The translations under genes were made by a program, and so were the position numbers. Below, in pieces: positions 8,772 through 19,300 of a stretch of 64,000 nt of DNA; positions within the stretch are counted from its first letter, which is position 1, and each line of letters begins with the position of its first letter. Source of the DNA: Streptococcus dysgalactiae subsp. dysgalactiae (GTDB lineage Bacteria; Bacillota; Bacilli; Lactobacillales; Streptococcaceae); assembly GCF_900459225.1 (NCBI RefSeq), contig NZ_UHFH01000003.1:588501-652500 (forward strand), read 5' to 3'. The notes beneath the pieces were generated by a model that saw nothing but the letters and a program-made list of their open reading frames with translations, ran no database searches and was not told the origin of the DNA.

Positions 8772-9482
8772 ATGAAAAAAATACTGATTGTGGATGATGA
8801 GAAACCGATTTCTGACATTATTAAGTTTAACTTGACAAAAGAAGGTTATGACATTGTGACCGCTTTTGATGGCCGTGAAGCTGTTACCGTGTTTGAAGAC
8901 GAAAAACCGGATTTAATTATTCTTGATTTGATGTTACCGGAATTGGACGGTCTTGAAGTGGCCAAAGAAATCCGTAAAACCAGTCATGTGCCGATTATTA
9001 TGCTGTCGGCTAAGGATAGTGAGTTTGACAAGGTCATTGGCCTTGAAATTGGAGCAGATGATTATGTTACCAAACCCTTTTCAAATCGTGAACTATTAGC
9101 GCGTGTCAAAGCTCATTTACGTCGAACAGAAACGATCGAAACAGCCGTAGCAGAGGAAAATGCTTCTTCAGGTTCACAAGAGTTAACTATTGGTAATTTA
9201 CAAATTTTACCAGATGCTTTTGTGGCTAAAAAACATGGCAAAGAAGTGGAATTAACCCATCGTGAATTTGAATTATTACACCACCTGGCCAATCATATGG
9301 GTCAAGTGATGACACGAGAGCACTTGCTTGAGACGGTTTGGGGCTATGATTACTTTGGCGATGTCCGTACTGTGGACGTGACAGTTCGCCGCCTGCGTGA
9401 AAAAATTGAAGACACACCAAGCCGTCCCGAATATATTTTAACGAGACGCGGTGTTGGGTATTACATGAAATCTTATGACTAG
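8772..9482 (+). CDS. vicR: Essential-type response regulator VicR (WalR)
   Basis: An OmpR/PhoB-class transcription factor of the WalRK family that controls cell-wall hydrolases and surface genes in firmicutes. The receiver domain (residues 1-120) has the acidic pair D8-D9, the phospho-acceptor D52 in [13 protein letters not shown], and K in TKPFSNREL. The winged-helix DNA-binding domain follows ([20 protein letters not shown] ... [12 protein letters not shown]). The length of 236 residues is normal. It overlaps the vicK start by eight bases. The downstream partners VicK and VicX confirm the identity. Confidence 0.97.
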   Translation: MKKILIVDDEKPISDIIKFNLTKEGYDIVTAFDGREAVTVFEDEKPDLIILDLMLPELDGLEVAKEIRKTSHVPIIMLSAKDSEFDKVIGLEIGADDYVTKPFSNRELLARVKAHLRRTETIETAVAEENASSGSQELTIGNLQILPDAFVAKKHGKEVELTHREFELLHHLANHMGQVMTREHLLETVWGYDYFGDVRTVDVTVRRLREKIEDTPSRPEYILTRRGVGYYMKSYD

Positions 9483-10827
9483 AGATATCATCGGGAACTT
9501 ATCCGCTTTTGAATTAGCGATTCTCTTATTACTTGTTTTTGTTGCCTTTTATTTTATTCACTTAGCGGTGCGTGATTACCGAAATGCCCGTATTATTCGA
9601 ATGATGAGCCATAAAATCAGAGACCTGATTAATGGCCGTTATACCGACATGATTAATGAGAAGGCGGACATTGAATTGATGGAACTGGCAGATCAGTTAA
9701 ATGATCTCTCAGACGTGTTTCGCTTAACCCATGAGAATCTTGCCCAGGAAAAAAATCGCTTGGCCAGCATTCTGGCCTATATGTCAGATGGCGTACTTGC
9801 CACAGACCGTTCTGGGAAAATCATCATGATTAACGAGACTGCCCGCAAGCAGCTTAATCTGACCAAGGAGCAGGCTCTTGAAAAGAACATTACCGATTTG
9901 CTGGAGGGAGATACCCCCTATACCTATCGTGAATTGGTTTCCAAAACGCCTGTTGTGACGGTCAATAGTCGCAATGACATGGGTGAGTTTGTGACATTAC
10001 GTTTACGTTTCGCCTTAAACAGACGAGAAAGTGGTTTTATTTCTGGTTTGGTTGTGGTGCTCCATGACACTACAGAACAGGAAAAGGAAGAACGTGAACG
10101 CCGGTTGTTTGTTTCTAATGTGAGTCATGAGTTGAGAACACCTTTGACATCGGTGAAATCCTACTTGGAGGCTCTTGACGAAGGTGCCCTCAAGGAAGAT
10201 ATTGCCCCAAGTTTTATCAAAGTTTCTCTTGATGAAACCAATCGGATGATGCGAATGATTTCTGATCTTTTAAACTTGTCTCGCATTGATAACCAAGTAA
10301 CTCAGTTATCTGTTGAGATGACCAATTTCACAGCTTTTATGACGTCTATCCTGAACCGATTTGACCTAGTTAAAAACCAGCACACCGGTACTGGCAAGGT
10401 TTATGAAATTGTGAGAGATTATCCGATTACCTCTGTTTGGCTGGAAATTGATAATGATAAGATGACGCAGGTTATTGAAAATATCCTAAACAACGCAATT
10501 AAATACTCTCCTGATGGTGGAAAGATTACTGTTCGCATGAAAACAACAGACACGCAATTGATTATTTCCATCTCAGACCAAGGTTTAGGCATTCCGAAGA
10601 AGGACCTGCCCCTTATTTTTGACCGTTTTTACCGAGTGGACAAGGCAAGAAGTCGTGCTCAAGGTGGAACTGGTCTAGGGCTTGCCATTGCCAAAGAAAT
10701 TATTAAGCAGCATCACGGGTTTATTTGGGCGAAGAGTGATTATGGCAAAGGATCAACCTTTACCATCGTCTTGCCATATGAAAAAGATGCTGCCATTTAC
10801 GAAGAGTGGGAGGATGACATAGATTAA
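9475..10827 (+). CDS. vicK: Sensor histidine kinase VicK (WalK)
   Basis: A 450-residue membrane kinase that phosphorylates VicR. The streptococcal form has a single N-terminal transmembrane segment (about residues 10-30) and almost no extracellular domain, as seen here. HAMP-like (about 35-90) and PAS (about 95-205) regions follow. The H-box is SHELRTPL with His218, and the ATPase domain shows N ([12 protein letters not shown]), [18 protein letters not shown] and GGTGLGLAI. All catalytic boxes are intact. It overlaps vicR and is followed by vicX after three bases. Confidence 0.97.
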   Translation: MTRDIIGNLSAFELAILLLLVFVAFYFIHLAVRDYRNARIIRMMSHKIRDLINGRYTDMINEKADIELMELADQLNDLSDVFRLTHENLAQEKNRLASILAYMSDGVLATDRSGKIIMINETARKQLNLTKEQALEKNITDLLEGDTPYTYRELVSKTPVVTVNSRNDMGEFVTLRLRFALNRRESGFISGLVVVLHDTTEQEKEERERRLFVSNVSHELRTPLTSVKSYLEALDEGALKEDIAPSFIKVSLDETNRMMRMISDLLNLSRIDNQVTQLSVEMTNFTAFMTSILNRFDLVKNQHTGTGKVYEIVRDYPITSVWLEIDNDKMTQVIENILNNAIKYSPDGGKITVRMKTTDTQLIISISDQGLGIPKKDLPLIFDRFYRVDKARSRAQGGTGLGLAIAKEIIKQHHGFIWAKSDYGKGSTFTIVLPYEKDAAIYEEWEDDID

Positions 10828-10830
10828 TTA

Positions 10831-11640
10831 ATGATTGAAAGTGGTTTTAAATACAGTATTTTAGCATCCGGATCCACAGGCAATTGTTTTTATTTAGAAA
10901 CACCTAAAAAGCGATTATTAATTGACGCGGGGTTGACTGGTAAGAAAATCGCCAGTCTCCTTGCTGAAATTGACCGCAAGCCTGAAGATTTAGATGCTAT
11001 TTTGATTACACATGAACATTCAGATCATATCAAGGGAGTGGGAGTGATGGCTCGCAAGTATCATTTGGATGTTTATGCCAACGAAAAAACATGGCAGTTG
11101 ATGGATGAGCGTAATATGCTCGGGAAGCTTGATGCCTCCCAAAAACATGTTTTCCAAAGAGATAAAATGTTGACCTTCGGAGATGTTGACATTGAAAGTT
11201 TTGGGGTTAGTCATGACGCGGTTGATCCTCAGTTTTACCGCATCATGAAGGACAACAAATCGTTTGTGATGCTGACTGATACAGGCTATGTTAGTGACCG
11301 AATGACAGGTATTATTGAAAATGCGGATGGCTACCTGATTGAATCCAATCATGACATTGAAATTTTACGCTCGGGTTCTTACCCTTGGAGTTTAAAACAA
11401 CGCATTTTATCTGACATGGGACATTTGTCAAATGAAGATGGCGCTGGAGCTATGATTAGAAGTTTAGGGCATAAGACCAAAAAAATCTATTTGGGTCATT
11501 TGAGTAAAGAAAATAACATCAAAGAGTTGGCTCACATGACCATGGTGAACCAATTAGCCATGGCAGATTTAGCAGTAGGTACAGACTTTACTGTTCATGA
11601 TACTTCCCCGGATATGGCCTGCCCCTTGACGGATATTTAA
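10831..11640 (+). CDS. vicX: VicX (WalJ) metallo-beta-lactamase fold protein
   Basis: A cytoplasmic 269-residue protein with the metallo-hydrolase metal motif THEHSDH (about residues 59-65) and further ligands near LTDTGY and LGHLSKENN. It belongs to the YycJ/WalJ family, which accompanies WalRK in firmicutes. Its biochemical role is not settled; a nuclease-like activity has been proposed for the family. It is the last gene of the vic operon and is closed by a hairpin terminator before rnc. Confidence 0.95.
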   Translation: MIESGFKYSILASGSTGNCFYLETPKKRLLIDAGLTGKKIASLLAEIDRKPEDLDAILITHEHSDHIKGVGVMARKYHLDVYANEKTWQLMDERNMLGKLDASQKHVFQRDKMLTFGDVDIESFGVSHDAVDPQFYRIMKDNKSFVMLTDTGYVSDRMTGIIENADGYLIESNHDIEILRSGSYPWSLKQRILSDMGHLSNEDGAGAMIRSLGHKTKKIYLGHLSKENNIKELAHMTMVNQLAMADLAVGTDFTVHDTSPDMACPLTDI

Positions 11641-11657
11641 GATTGTTAATAAATCAC

Positions 11658-11697
11658 AAAAAATCCATTTAGAACCAGTTTTCTAGGTGGATTTTTG
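11658..11697 (+). terminator. Terminator after vicX
   Basis: AAAATCCA and TAGAA pair with TTCTA and TGGATTTTT around CCAG. The hairpin ends in a short T-run about 15 bases after the vicX stop. Confidence 0.7.
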
Positions 11698-11738
11698 ATA
11701 TACTAATAAGGTCTATGACAAAATGAAAGGGGTTTTTT

Positions 11739-12431
11739 ATGAAAAAGCTTGAAGAGTTACTGGCAGCGTCTTTTGACATTTGTTTTGAAGACCAAACATT
11801 ATTAGAAACGGCCTTTACCCATACATCTTATGCCAATGAGCATCGCCTCCTAAACATTTCACATAATGAACGTTTGGAATTTTTAGGAGACGCTGTTCTG
11901 CAATTAATCATCTCAGAATATTTATTTGCCAAATACCCTAAAAAAACAGAAGGTGACATGTCCAAACTACGTTCCATGATTGTTCGTGAGGAGAGTTTGG
12001 CTGGTTTTTCACGTTTTTGTTCCTTTGATACCTATATCAAACTTGGGAAAGGCGAGGAAAAATCTGGTGGCCGTAACCGTGATACTATCTTAGGAGATTT
12101 ATTTGAAGCCTTTTTAGGCGCTCTTCTCCTAGATAAAGGGGTTGATGAAGTTCGTCGTTTCTTGAAGCTGGTCATGATTCCTCAAGTTGAGAAAGGGAAT
12201 TTTGAAAAGGTCAAAGATTATAAGACCTGCCTTCAAGAACTTTTGCAGTCAAAGGGAGATATTGCCATTGATTACCAAGTAATCAGTGAGAAAGGTCCTG
12301 CCCATGCTAAACAGTTTGAAGTGGCTGTCTTTGTCAATGAAGAGGTTCTTAGTAAGGGGTTGGGTAAGTCTAAAAAAATGGCGGAGCAAGATGCTGCTAA
12401 AAATGCCCTAGTCCAACTGAGTGAGGTCTAA
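11739..12431 (+). CDS. rnc: Ribonuclease III
   Basis: A double-strand-specific endoribonuclease that processes rRNA precursors and structured mRNAs. The catalytic domain shows the signature [13 protein letters not shown] near residue 45 and the second acidic site [14 protein letters not shown] near residue 115. A C-terminal double-stranded RNA binding domain follows ([14 protein letters not shown] ... [15 protein letters not shown]). The length of 230 residues is standard. The ATG is preceded by GAAAGGGG. The stop is immediately followed by the smc start, indicating a two-gene operon. Confidence 0.97.
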   Translation: MKKLEELLAASFDICFEDQTLLETAFTHTSYANEHRLLNISHNERLEFLGDAVLQLIISEYLFAKYPKKTEGDMSKLRSMIVREESLAGFSRFCSFDTYIKLGKGEEKSGGRNRDTILGDLFEAFLGALLLDKGVDEVRRFLKLVMIPQVEKGNFEKVKDYKTCLQELLQSKGDIAIDYQVISEKGPAHAKQFEVAVFVNEEVLSKGLGKSKKMAEQDAAKNALVQLSEV

Positions 12432-15400
12432 ATGTTTTTAAAAGAAATTGAAATGCAAGGCTTTAAGTCCTTTGCAGACAAGACTAAAATTGAGTTTGAT
12501 AAGGGAGTGACCGCGGTGGTTGGTCCAAATGGATCAGGCAAAAGCAATATCACAGAAAGCCTACGTTGGGCCTTAGGTGAATCAAGCGCTAAAAGTCTCC
12601 GTGGTGGCAAAATGCCTGATGTTATCTTTGCAGGGACTGAAAATCGGAGCCCCTTGAACTATGCTCAGGTAGCGGTGGTTCTTGATAATTCTGACCACTT
12701 CATTAAAGAGGCCAAAGAAGTGATTCGGATTGAAAGGCATATCTACCGTAATGGGGATAGTGATTACTTGATTGATGGTCGTAAAGTACGACTTCGTGAT
12801 ATCCATGATTTGTTTATGGATACAGGGCTTGGTCGTGATTCTTTTTCTATTATTTCCCAAGGGCGTGTTGAGGAAATTTTTAACAGTAAGCCAGAAGAAA
12901 GACGAGCTATTTTCGAAGAGGCAGCGGGCGTTCTAAAATACAAGACCCGCAAAAAAGAAACGCAAAGCAAACTGAACCAAACACAGGATAATCTGGACCG
13001 TCTTGATGATATTATTTACGAGTTAGAGAACCAACTCGTTCCTCTGGAAAAGCAAGCCAAGGTGGCTCAGAAGTTCCTTGATTTAGATGCTAGCCGAAAA
13101 CAATTGCAACTTGATATCTTAGTAACAGATATTGCGCTTGATCAAGCGAAGCAAAGTGACGACAGAGCTGCTTTAGAAAGCGTGAAGCAAGATTTAGCTA
13201 CTTATTATGCCAATCGTCAGAGCATGGAAGCAGATTATCAACAGCTCAAACAAAAGCGTCAATCGCTTAGTCATGAGTCTGATCAAACTCAAACGAATTT
13301 GTTAGAATTGACCAAGTTGATTTCTGATTTGGAAAAACAAATTGAATTGGTCAAGCTAGAAAGTAGCCAAAAAGCAGAAAAAAAGGCAGAAGCCAAGCAG
13401 CGGCTGGACCAGTTACAAGATCAGCTAAAAGGTTTTAAAGCGGAAGAAAGCCAACGTGCTGAGCATTTGAAAGCTCTCGATCAGCAACTGGAAGATGTGG
13501 CTGACCATTTAGCGAGATTGACTCAAGAATTGGACCGCTTTTCAAGTGATCCAGATCAATTGATTGAACAATTGCGTGAAGAATTTGTAGGCTTGATGCA
13601 ACAAGAAGCAGAACTTTCCAATCAACTAACAGCCTTAAAAGCACAACTGGAAAAAGAAAATCAAGATCGCCAAAATCAGGCTCAAGAATATCAAGACCTT
13701 ATCGCCAAGACTGATAGTCTCACTCAGGCTTGTCAAGAAGCAGAAGAAGGTTACAAGGCCCAAAGTGAGCAGGTCAAAACGCTACTTCAAAGTTATCAAA
13801 CTAGTGAGCAAGGCGTTAACCATTTGGAAGACCGATATCGAGCAGAACAGAGCCGGTTATTTGATTTACTAGATCAGAAAAAAGCTAAGGAAGCCAGACA
13901 GGCCAGTCTGGAAGCTATTCAGAGGAGTCATAGCCAATTTTATGCCGGTGTTAGAGCTGTGCTTCAAGCTGCCAAGCAACTTGGTGGGATTTTAGGAGCA
14001 GTTAGTGAGCACCTTTCTTTTGATACAGATTATCAAACGGCTCTTGAGGTTGCTCTTGGAGCTAGCAGCCAACATATTATTGTGGCAGATGAAGCTGCTG
14101 CTAAAAGAGCTATTGCCTACTTGAAAAATAATCGACAGGGGCGAGCGACCTTCTTGCCATTGACCACTATTAAGGCACGTTCCGTATCAGAAAATCACCA
14201 ATGCCAATTGGCCACTTGTGACGGTTATTTAGGCACTGCTGAGTCCCTTGTACGCTACGATGTCAAGCTGTCAGCAATTGTTCAAAACTTATTAGCTAGT
14301 ACCGCTATTTTTGAAACCATCGATCAGGCCAATCATGCTGCACGTCTACTTGGTTATAAGGTGAGAATTGTTACCCTAGACGGCACAGAGTTGCGTCCGG
14401 GTGGGTCTTATTCTGGCGGTGCTAATCGACAGAATAACACCACCTTTATCAAGCCAGAGTTAAAACAAGTTAGCAGGGATTTAGCACAACTGAACGAACA
14501 ACTCAGAGCGGCTGAGAAAGATGTCGCTGCTCTACAGAGTGATGTAGCAGTCAAAAAAGAAGAATTAGCCCAATTAAAACTGTCTGGAGAGCAGGCACGC
14601 TTAGCTGAACAAAAAGCTCAAATGGCTTACCAGCAGCTAAAAGAAAAACAAGATGATTCGCAGACTTTGTTGCAGGCGCTTAGTGAACGTCAGGAAAACA
14701 CTTCGGATCATGCTTTGATAGCAGAGCAAAGCCGTATCGAAGATGCTCTAACTAGGGTTACTAAGAAGAAGGCTGATTTGACCCATGATATTGGTGATAT
14801 CAAGGAAAACAAGGACTTAATTAAGCAAAAGACGGATCAACTTAGCCAAGCCCTATCTCAGCGCCGTTTGGAGGAAAGAGATTTGCTCAATGAGAAGAAA
14901 TTTGAGCAGGCCAATCAATCTCGTCTAAAAGCACAATTACAGCAATGTCAGCAAGACATTGCCGATCTTGAGAGTGCCTTGACCAGTCATATTAGCCAAG
15001 ATAGCATCCAACAATTGCCGCAGTGGGAAGAACAATTACAGGATGCTTTGCAGCATAAGATGGCATCCCAAGAGCGCTTAGTCCAATTACGATTTGAAAT
15101 AGAGGACTATGAGGCCCGATTAGAAGAATTGGCAGAGCAGATGACCAAAGAAGGTGAGAAGAATGAGGCCTTTATTCGTCGTCAAACTCAATTAGAAGCT
15201 AGCCTAGAACAGGTTGCAAATCGATTACGTACCTACGCTAAAAGTCTGTCAGAAGACTTTCAAATGGCTTTGGAAGAAGCAAAGCTGGCTGCCAATAGTA
15301 TCGAACAACTGCCAGCTGCTAGAGAAGAACTTCAAGGCTTGCAAAAAGCTATACGTGCATTAGGACCCATTAATAGTGAAGCCATTGCCCAGTATGAGGA

Positions 15401-15977
15401 AGTGTATGAGCGCTTGACTTTCCTAAATGGTCAAAAAGCTGACCTTATGAAGGCTAAAAATCTCTTGTTGGAAACAATTGGCAGCATGGATAGTGAAGTA
15501 AAAGCACGCTTCAAAGTCACCTTTGAAGCTATTCGAGATAGTTTTAAGGAAACCTTTACCCAGATGTTTGGTGGGGGTTCTGCAGATTTGGTATTAACGG
15601 AAACAGACCTCTTATCTGCTGGTGTGGAGATTTCTGTCCAACCCCCTGGTAAGAAAATTCAATCTCTTAATCTAATGTCGGGTGGGGAAAAAGCCTTGTC
15701 TGCACTTGCCCTGTTATTTGCCATTATCCGTGTTAAAACCATTCCTTTTGTCATTCTGGACGAGGTAGAAGCTGCACTAGATGAAGCCAATGTTAAACGC
15801 TTTGGTGATTACTTGAACCGCTTTGATAAGGACAGTCAGTTTATTGTCGTGACCCATCGTAAAGGAACAATGGCTGCAGCAGATAGCATTTATGGGATTA
15901 CGATGCAGGAGTCGGGGGTATCTAAGGTCGTTTCTGTGAAACTTAAAGATTCTCAAAACCTTACTTACTTGTCATAA
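12432..15977 (+). CDS. smc: Chromosome segregation ATPase SMC
   Basis: A 1181-residue condensin subunit. The N-terminal ATPase half has Walker A GPNGSGKSN near residue 32. Long Gln/Lys/Glu-rich coiled coils run to about residue 500, then a Gly-rich hinge (about 510-660, GGILGAVSEHL ... GGSYSGGAN), then a returning coiled coil. The C-terminal half has the signature LMSGGEKALSALALLF and Walker B FVILDEVEAALDEAN. The full length is normal, and the start abuts the rnc stop. It acts with ScpA/ScpB, which are not in this window. Confidence 0.97.
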   Translation: MFLKEIEMQGFKSFADKTKIEFDKGVTAVVGPNGSGKSNITESLRWALGESSAKSLRGGKMPDVIFAGTENRSPLNYAQVAVVLDNSDHFIKEAKEVIRIERHIYRNGDSDYLIDGRKVRLRDIHDLFMDTGLGRDSFSIISQGRVEEIFNSKPEERRAIFEEAAGVLKYKTRKKETQSKLNQTQDNLDRLDDIIYELENQLVPLEKQAKVAQKFLDLDASRKQLQLDILVTDIALDQAKQSDDRAALESVKQDLATYYANRQSMEADYQQLKQKRQSLSHESDQTQTNLLELTKLISDLEKQIELVKLESSQKAEKKAEAKQRLDQLQDQLKGFKAEESQRAEHLKALDQQLEDVADHLARLTQELDRFSSDPDQLIEQLREEFVGLMQQEAELSNQLTALKAQLEKENQDRQNQAQEYQDLIAKTDSLTQACQEAEEGYKAQSEQVKTLLQSYQTSEQGVNHLEDRYRAEQSRLFDLLDQKKAKEARQASLEAIQRSHSQFYAGVRAVLQAAKQLGGILGAVSEHLSFDTDYQTALEVALGASSQHIIVADEAAAKRAIAYLKNNRQGRATFLPLTTIKARSVSENHQCQLATCDGYLGTAESLVRYDVKLSAIVQNLLASTAIFETIDQANHAARLLGYKVRIVTLDGTELRPGGSYSGGANRQNNTTFIKPELKQVSRDLAQLNEQLRAAEKDVAALQSDVAVKKEELAQLKLSGEQARLAEQKAQMAYQQLKEKQDDSQTLLQALSERQENTSDHALIAEQSRIEDALTRVTKKKADLTHDIGDIKENKDLIKQKTDQLSQALSQRRLEERDLLNEKKFEQANQSRLKAQLQQCQQDIADLESALTSHISQDSIQQLPQWEEQLQDALQHKMASQERLVQLRFEIEDYEARLEELAEQMTKEGEKNEAFIRRQTQLEASLEQVANRLRTYAKSLSEDFQMALEEAKLAANSIEQLPAAREELQGLQKAIRALGPINSEAIAQYEEVYERLTFLNGQKADLMKAKNLLLETIGSMDSEVKARFKVTFEAIRDSFKETFTQMFGGGSADLVLTETDLLSAGVEISVQPPGKKIQSLNLMSGGEKALSALALLFAIIRVKTIPFVILDEVEAALDEANVKRFGDYLNRFDKDSQFIVVTHRKGTMAAADSIYGITMQESGVSKVVSVKLKDSQNLTYLS

Positions 15978-16001
15978 CAATGGTTACCTTAAGTTAACAG
16001 T

Positions 16002-16087
16002 ACCTAGCCAAGAGGGCTAGGCACCGTCGTTTTAAAAGAAAGATACCTTTGAGCGAATTAGGTAATCGCTCAAAGGTATCTTTTTTC
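16002..16087 (+). terminator. Tandem hairpins ending the rnc-smc unit
   Basis: A first hairpin pairs CCTAGCC with GGCTAGG (16003-16021). A second, much stronger one pairs AAAGATACCTTTGAGCGA with TCGCTCAAAGGTATCTTT and ends in a T-run at 16087. The rest of the gap to 16318 is AT-rich and should hold the promoter of the protease gene; no other gene is visible there. Confidence 0.85.
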
Positions 16088-16318
16088 TTAGTTTAAGAGT
16101 GAAGGATAGAGTAGGTTATGAGCGAGGATGGTTTTCTTATTGTGATGTTGAGAAAGTTTCTCTTTAGGGATTTTATGGACGTCATATCTTATTAGTTAAG
16201 GTTAATAATGCTATCCTTTTTTAGAAAACAATGATTTTTAGGAATTAATTTTCAGAAAATTGTATAAAATTTTTATTTTTTATGTTTTAATAAATTTATT
16301 ACAACTAAAGGAGTTTTT

Positions 16319-19300
16319 ATGAACACAAAACAACGTTTTTCTCTGCGTAAATATAAAGTAGGCGCTGTGTCTGTTTTGTTGGGAACCCTGCTTTTCATGT
16401 GTGGCGTTACAACTGCCTCAGCAGATGCCGTTACAAACGACAGTTCAGTCGCAAGTCTTGTTCAGTCAGCTTCTGCCCAAGAAGCCCCCTCCTCTTCCAT
16501 TGCAGCAATTGTTAAAGAAAAAGCCCCCGTTGCAACCGTTCAAGCTATGCCTTCTAGCACAGATACAAACGCTCAGGGAGGGGCGATGTCTACCGCTAGT
16601 TAACATGGCAGAAACTCCTCACCCCAGTACGCCTTTGGCAGAAGAAGTAAATCGTCTAGCTGTTGGTGAAAAAGAAGCTACCCCACAAAATAATGACAGT
16701 AATAAAATAATCGCAATTCCTCAGGTTTGGGATAGTGGTTATAAAGGCCAAGGAACTGTTGTGGCTGTTATTGATTCAGGACTTGATAGTCAGCATGATG
16801 TACTTCAGCTATCAGATGTCAGTCAAGCCAAATACCAGTCTCAAGGAGAATTTGAAGCCGCTAAGCAAAAAGCAGGGATTACTCATGGTCAATGGTACAA
16901 TAATAAAGTTATTTTTGGGTATAACTACGTGGATGTCAATACAGACTTAAAAGAAGCTGATAGTGAGTCTCACGGGATGCATGTGACAGGAATTGCAGCA
17001 GGTAATCCAACGAAAAAAGACACAGGAGAATTGATTTATGGTGTTGCTCCAGAAGCACAAGTAATGTTTATGCGAGTTTTTTCCGACTTTAAAAAAGGGA
17101 CAGGGCCAGCTCTTTATGTAAAAGCTATTGAGGATGCCGTTAAGCTAGGAGCAGATAGTATTAATCTTAGTTTAGGGAGTGCCAACGGCTCACTTATCAA
17201 TGCTGATAATCGTTTGACGGCAGCCATCGAAAAAGCATGTCACGCAGGAGTTGTTGTGGTTATTGCGGCAGGGAACGATGGTACTTTTGGTAGTGGTGCT
17301 TCTCAACCGTTAGCTCTTTATCCTGATTATGGTTTGGTGGGAAGCCCGTCAACTGCCAGAGAAGCTATTTCAGTAGCTTCTTACAATAATAGTAGTTTGG
17401 TTAATCGTGTATTTACTATTAAAGGATTAGAAAGTGATACCATACTAAATAAAGGATTAGTTTCTTACGCCGATCCTAAACTGAGTGAGAAATCATTTGA
17501 CTTAAACAAAGAATACAGTTATGTTTTTGTCAATAAGGGAGAAGCTAAGGACTATGCTGGTAAAACCTTAACGGACAAGATTGCGTTGATTGAACGTGGG
17601 GATTTAACCTTTTCTGAAAAAGTAGCCAATGCCATTAAGCATGGTGCTGCTGGAGTGATTATTTTTAATAATAAGGCCGGTGAAGCTAATATCAGTATGG
17701 GACTTGATGAAACCGCACGCGCTATTCCAGCCATTTTTATCCAGAAAGAATTTGGAGATGCCTTGGTTAAGCAAGACTATAAGCTTGTCTTTAACAATAT
17801 GAAAGAGAAGCAAGCCAATCCTAAGGCTGGCCTCCTGTCAGACTTTTCAAGTTGGGGCTTAACTGCAGATGGGGAATTAAAACCAGATTTAGCAGCTCCT
17901 GGAGGTTCTATTTACGCCTCTATTAATGATAACGAGTATGATATGATGAGCGGAACTAGCATGGCTTCGCCCCATGTGGCAGGTGCTGCGGCCTTGGTTA
18001 AACAGTACCTATTGAAAACGCATCCTAACATGCCAAAAGCCGAGATAGAAACCACTATTAAATACTTACTGATGAGCACAGCAAGAGCCCATCTTAACCC
18101 AGAGACAAAAGCTTTCACCTTACCTCGTCAGCAAGGAGCTGGTATCATAGATGTTGCAGCAGCAATTCAAACGGGACTTTACCTGAAAGGTGGTGAGGAT
18201 GATTATGGTAGTGTGACTTTGGGAAATGTTGGCAATCGCATCCAGTTTGATGTGACTGTCCATAATATTGGACCCGTTGCTAAAGAATTGACTTATCAAA
18301 CTTACTTGAATACAGATCAGGTTAAGGATGGCTTTGTCACCCTAGCACCCGAGCAACTAGCTGTTATCAAAGGAGGAACTATCCGTGTAGAAGCAGGTCA
18401 GACTAAAACTATTACCATTGATATGGATGTTTCCGAATTTCATCATAGATTACATGAGATCATGCCAAATGGCTATTTCTTAGAAGGTTTTGTTCAATTT
18501 ACAGACCCTGTTGATGGTGGCGAGGTGGTCAGTCTACCATATGTTGGCTTTAAAGGAACCTTCCAAAATCTAGCAGTATTGGAAAAACCAATTTATGAGA
18601 TCGTAGCTAATCAGGAAACAGGTTTCTATTTTGCTCCGGATGCGACGAAAGAAATTCCAGCAGAGGAAAACTACACTGCCTTGATGACCACTACTGCAAA
18701 TAAGATTTATTCAACAGGTGCTACCAGTTCAGTGAGTTTGAAGGTTTTAGGAACTTATCAATCATCTAACGGCAAATTTATCTTGAAGTTGAACAAAGAA
18801 GGCAAGCCACAGCTAGCGATTTTTCCAAATAATGATCAAGAGCAAGATTCGTTAGCGTTAAAAGGTGTCTTTTTACGAAACTTTAACAATTTGAGGGCTA
18901 AGGTTTATCGCGCAGATGACAGAGCGTTTAATACTCCATTATGGATAAGTGATGCACAATTTGGAGATAAAAATTATTACAGCGGCAAACCAGACAACCC
19001 TAAATCCACTCTTTTAGTAGGGATAGAGTGGCAAGGTACCACAACCAATGGACTACCATTAGAAGACGGTCGCTACAAATATGTATTAAGCTATTATTAG
19101 GATGTGCCAGGTGCTACTAAACAAGAAATTGTTTTCGATGTCATTCTAGACAGACAAGCTCCAACTCTGACGACAGCCACTTATGATCAGGAAATGCGGC
19201 TCTTTAAAGCGCGGCCTGCCGTTGAACATGGAGAATCTGGCATTTTTAGAGAACAGGTTTTTTATTTAATCAAAAATCAAGACGGGCATTACAATGAGGT

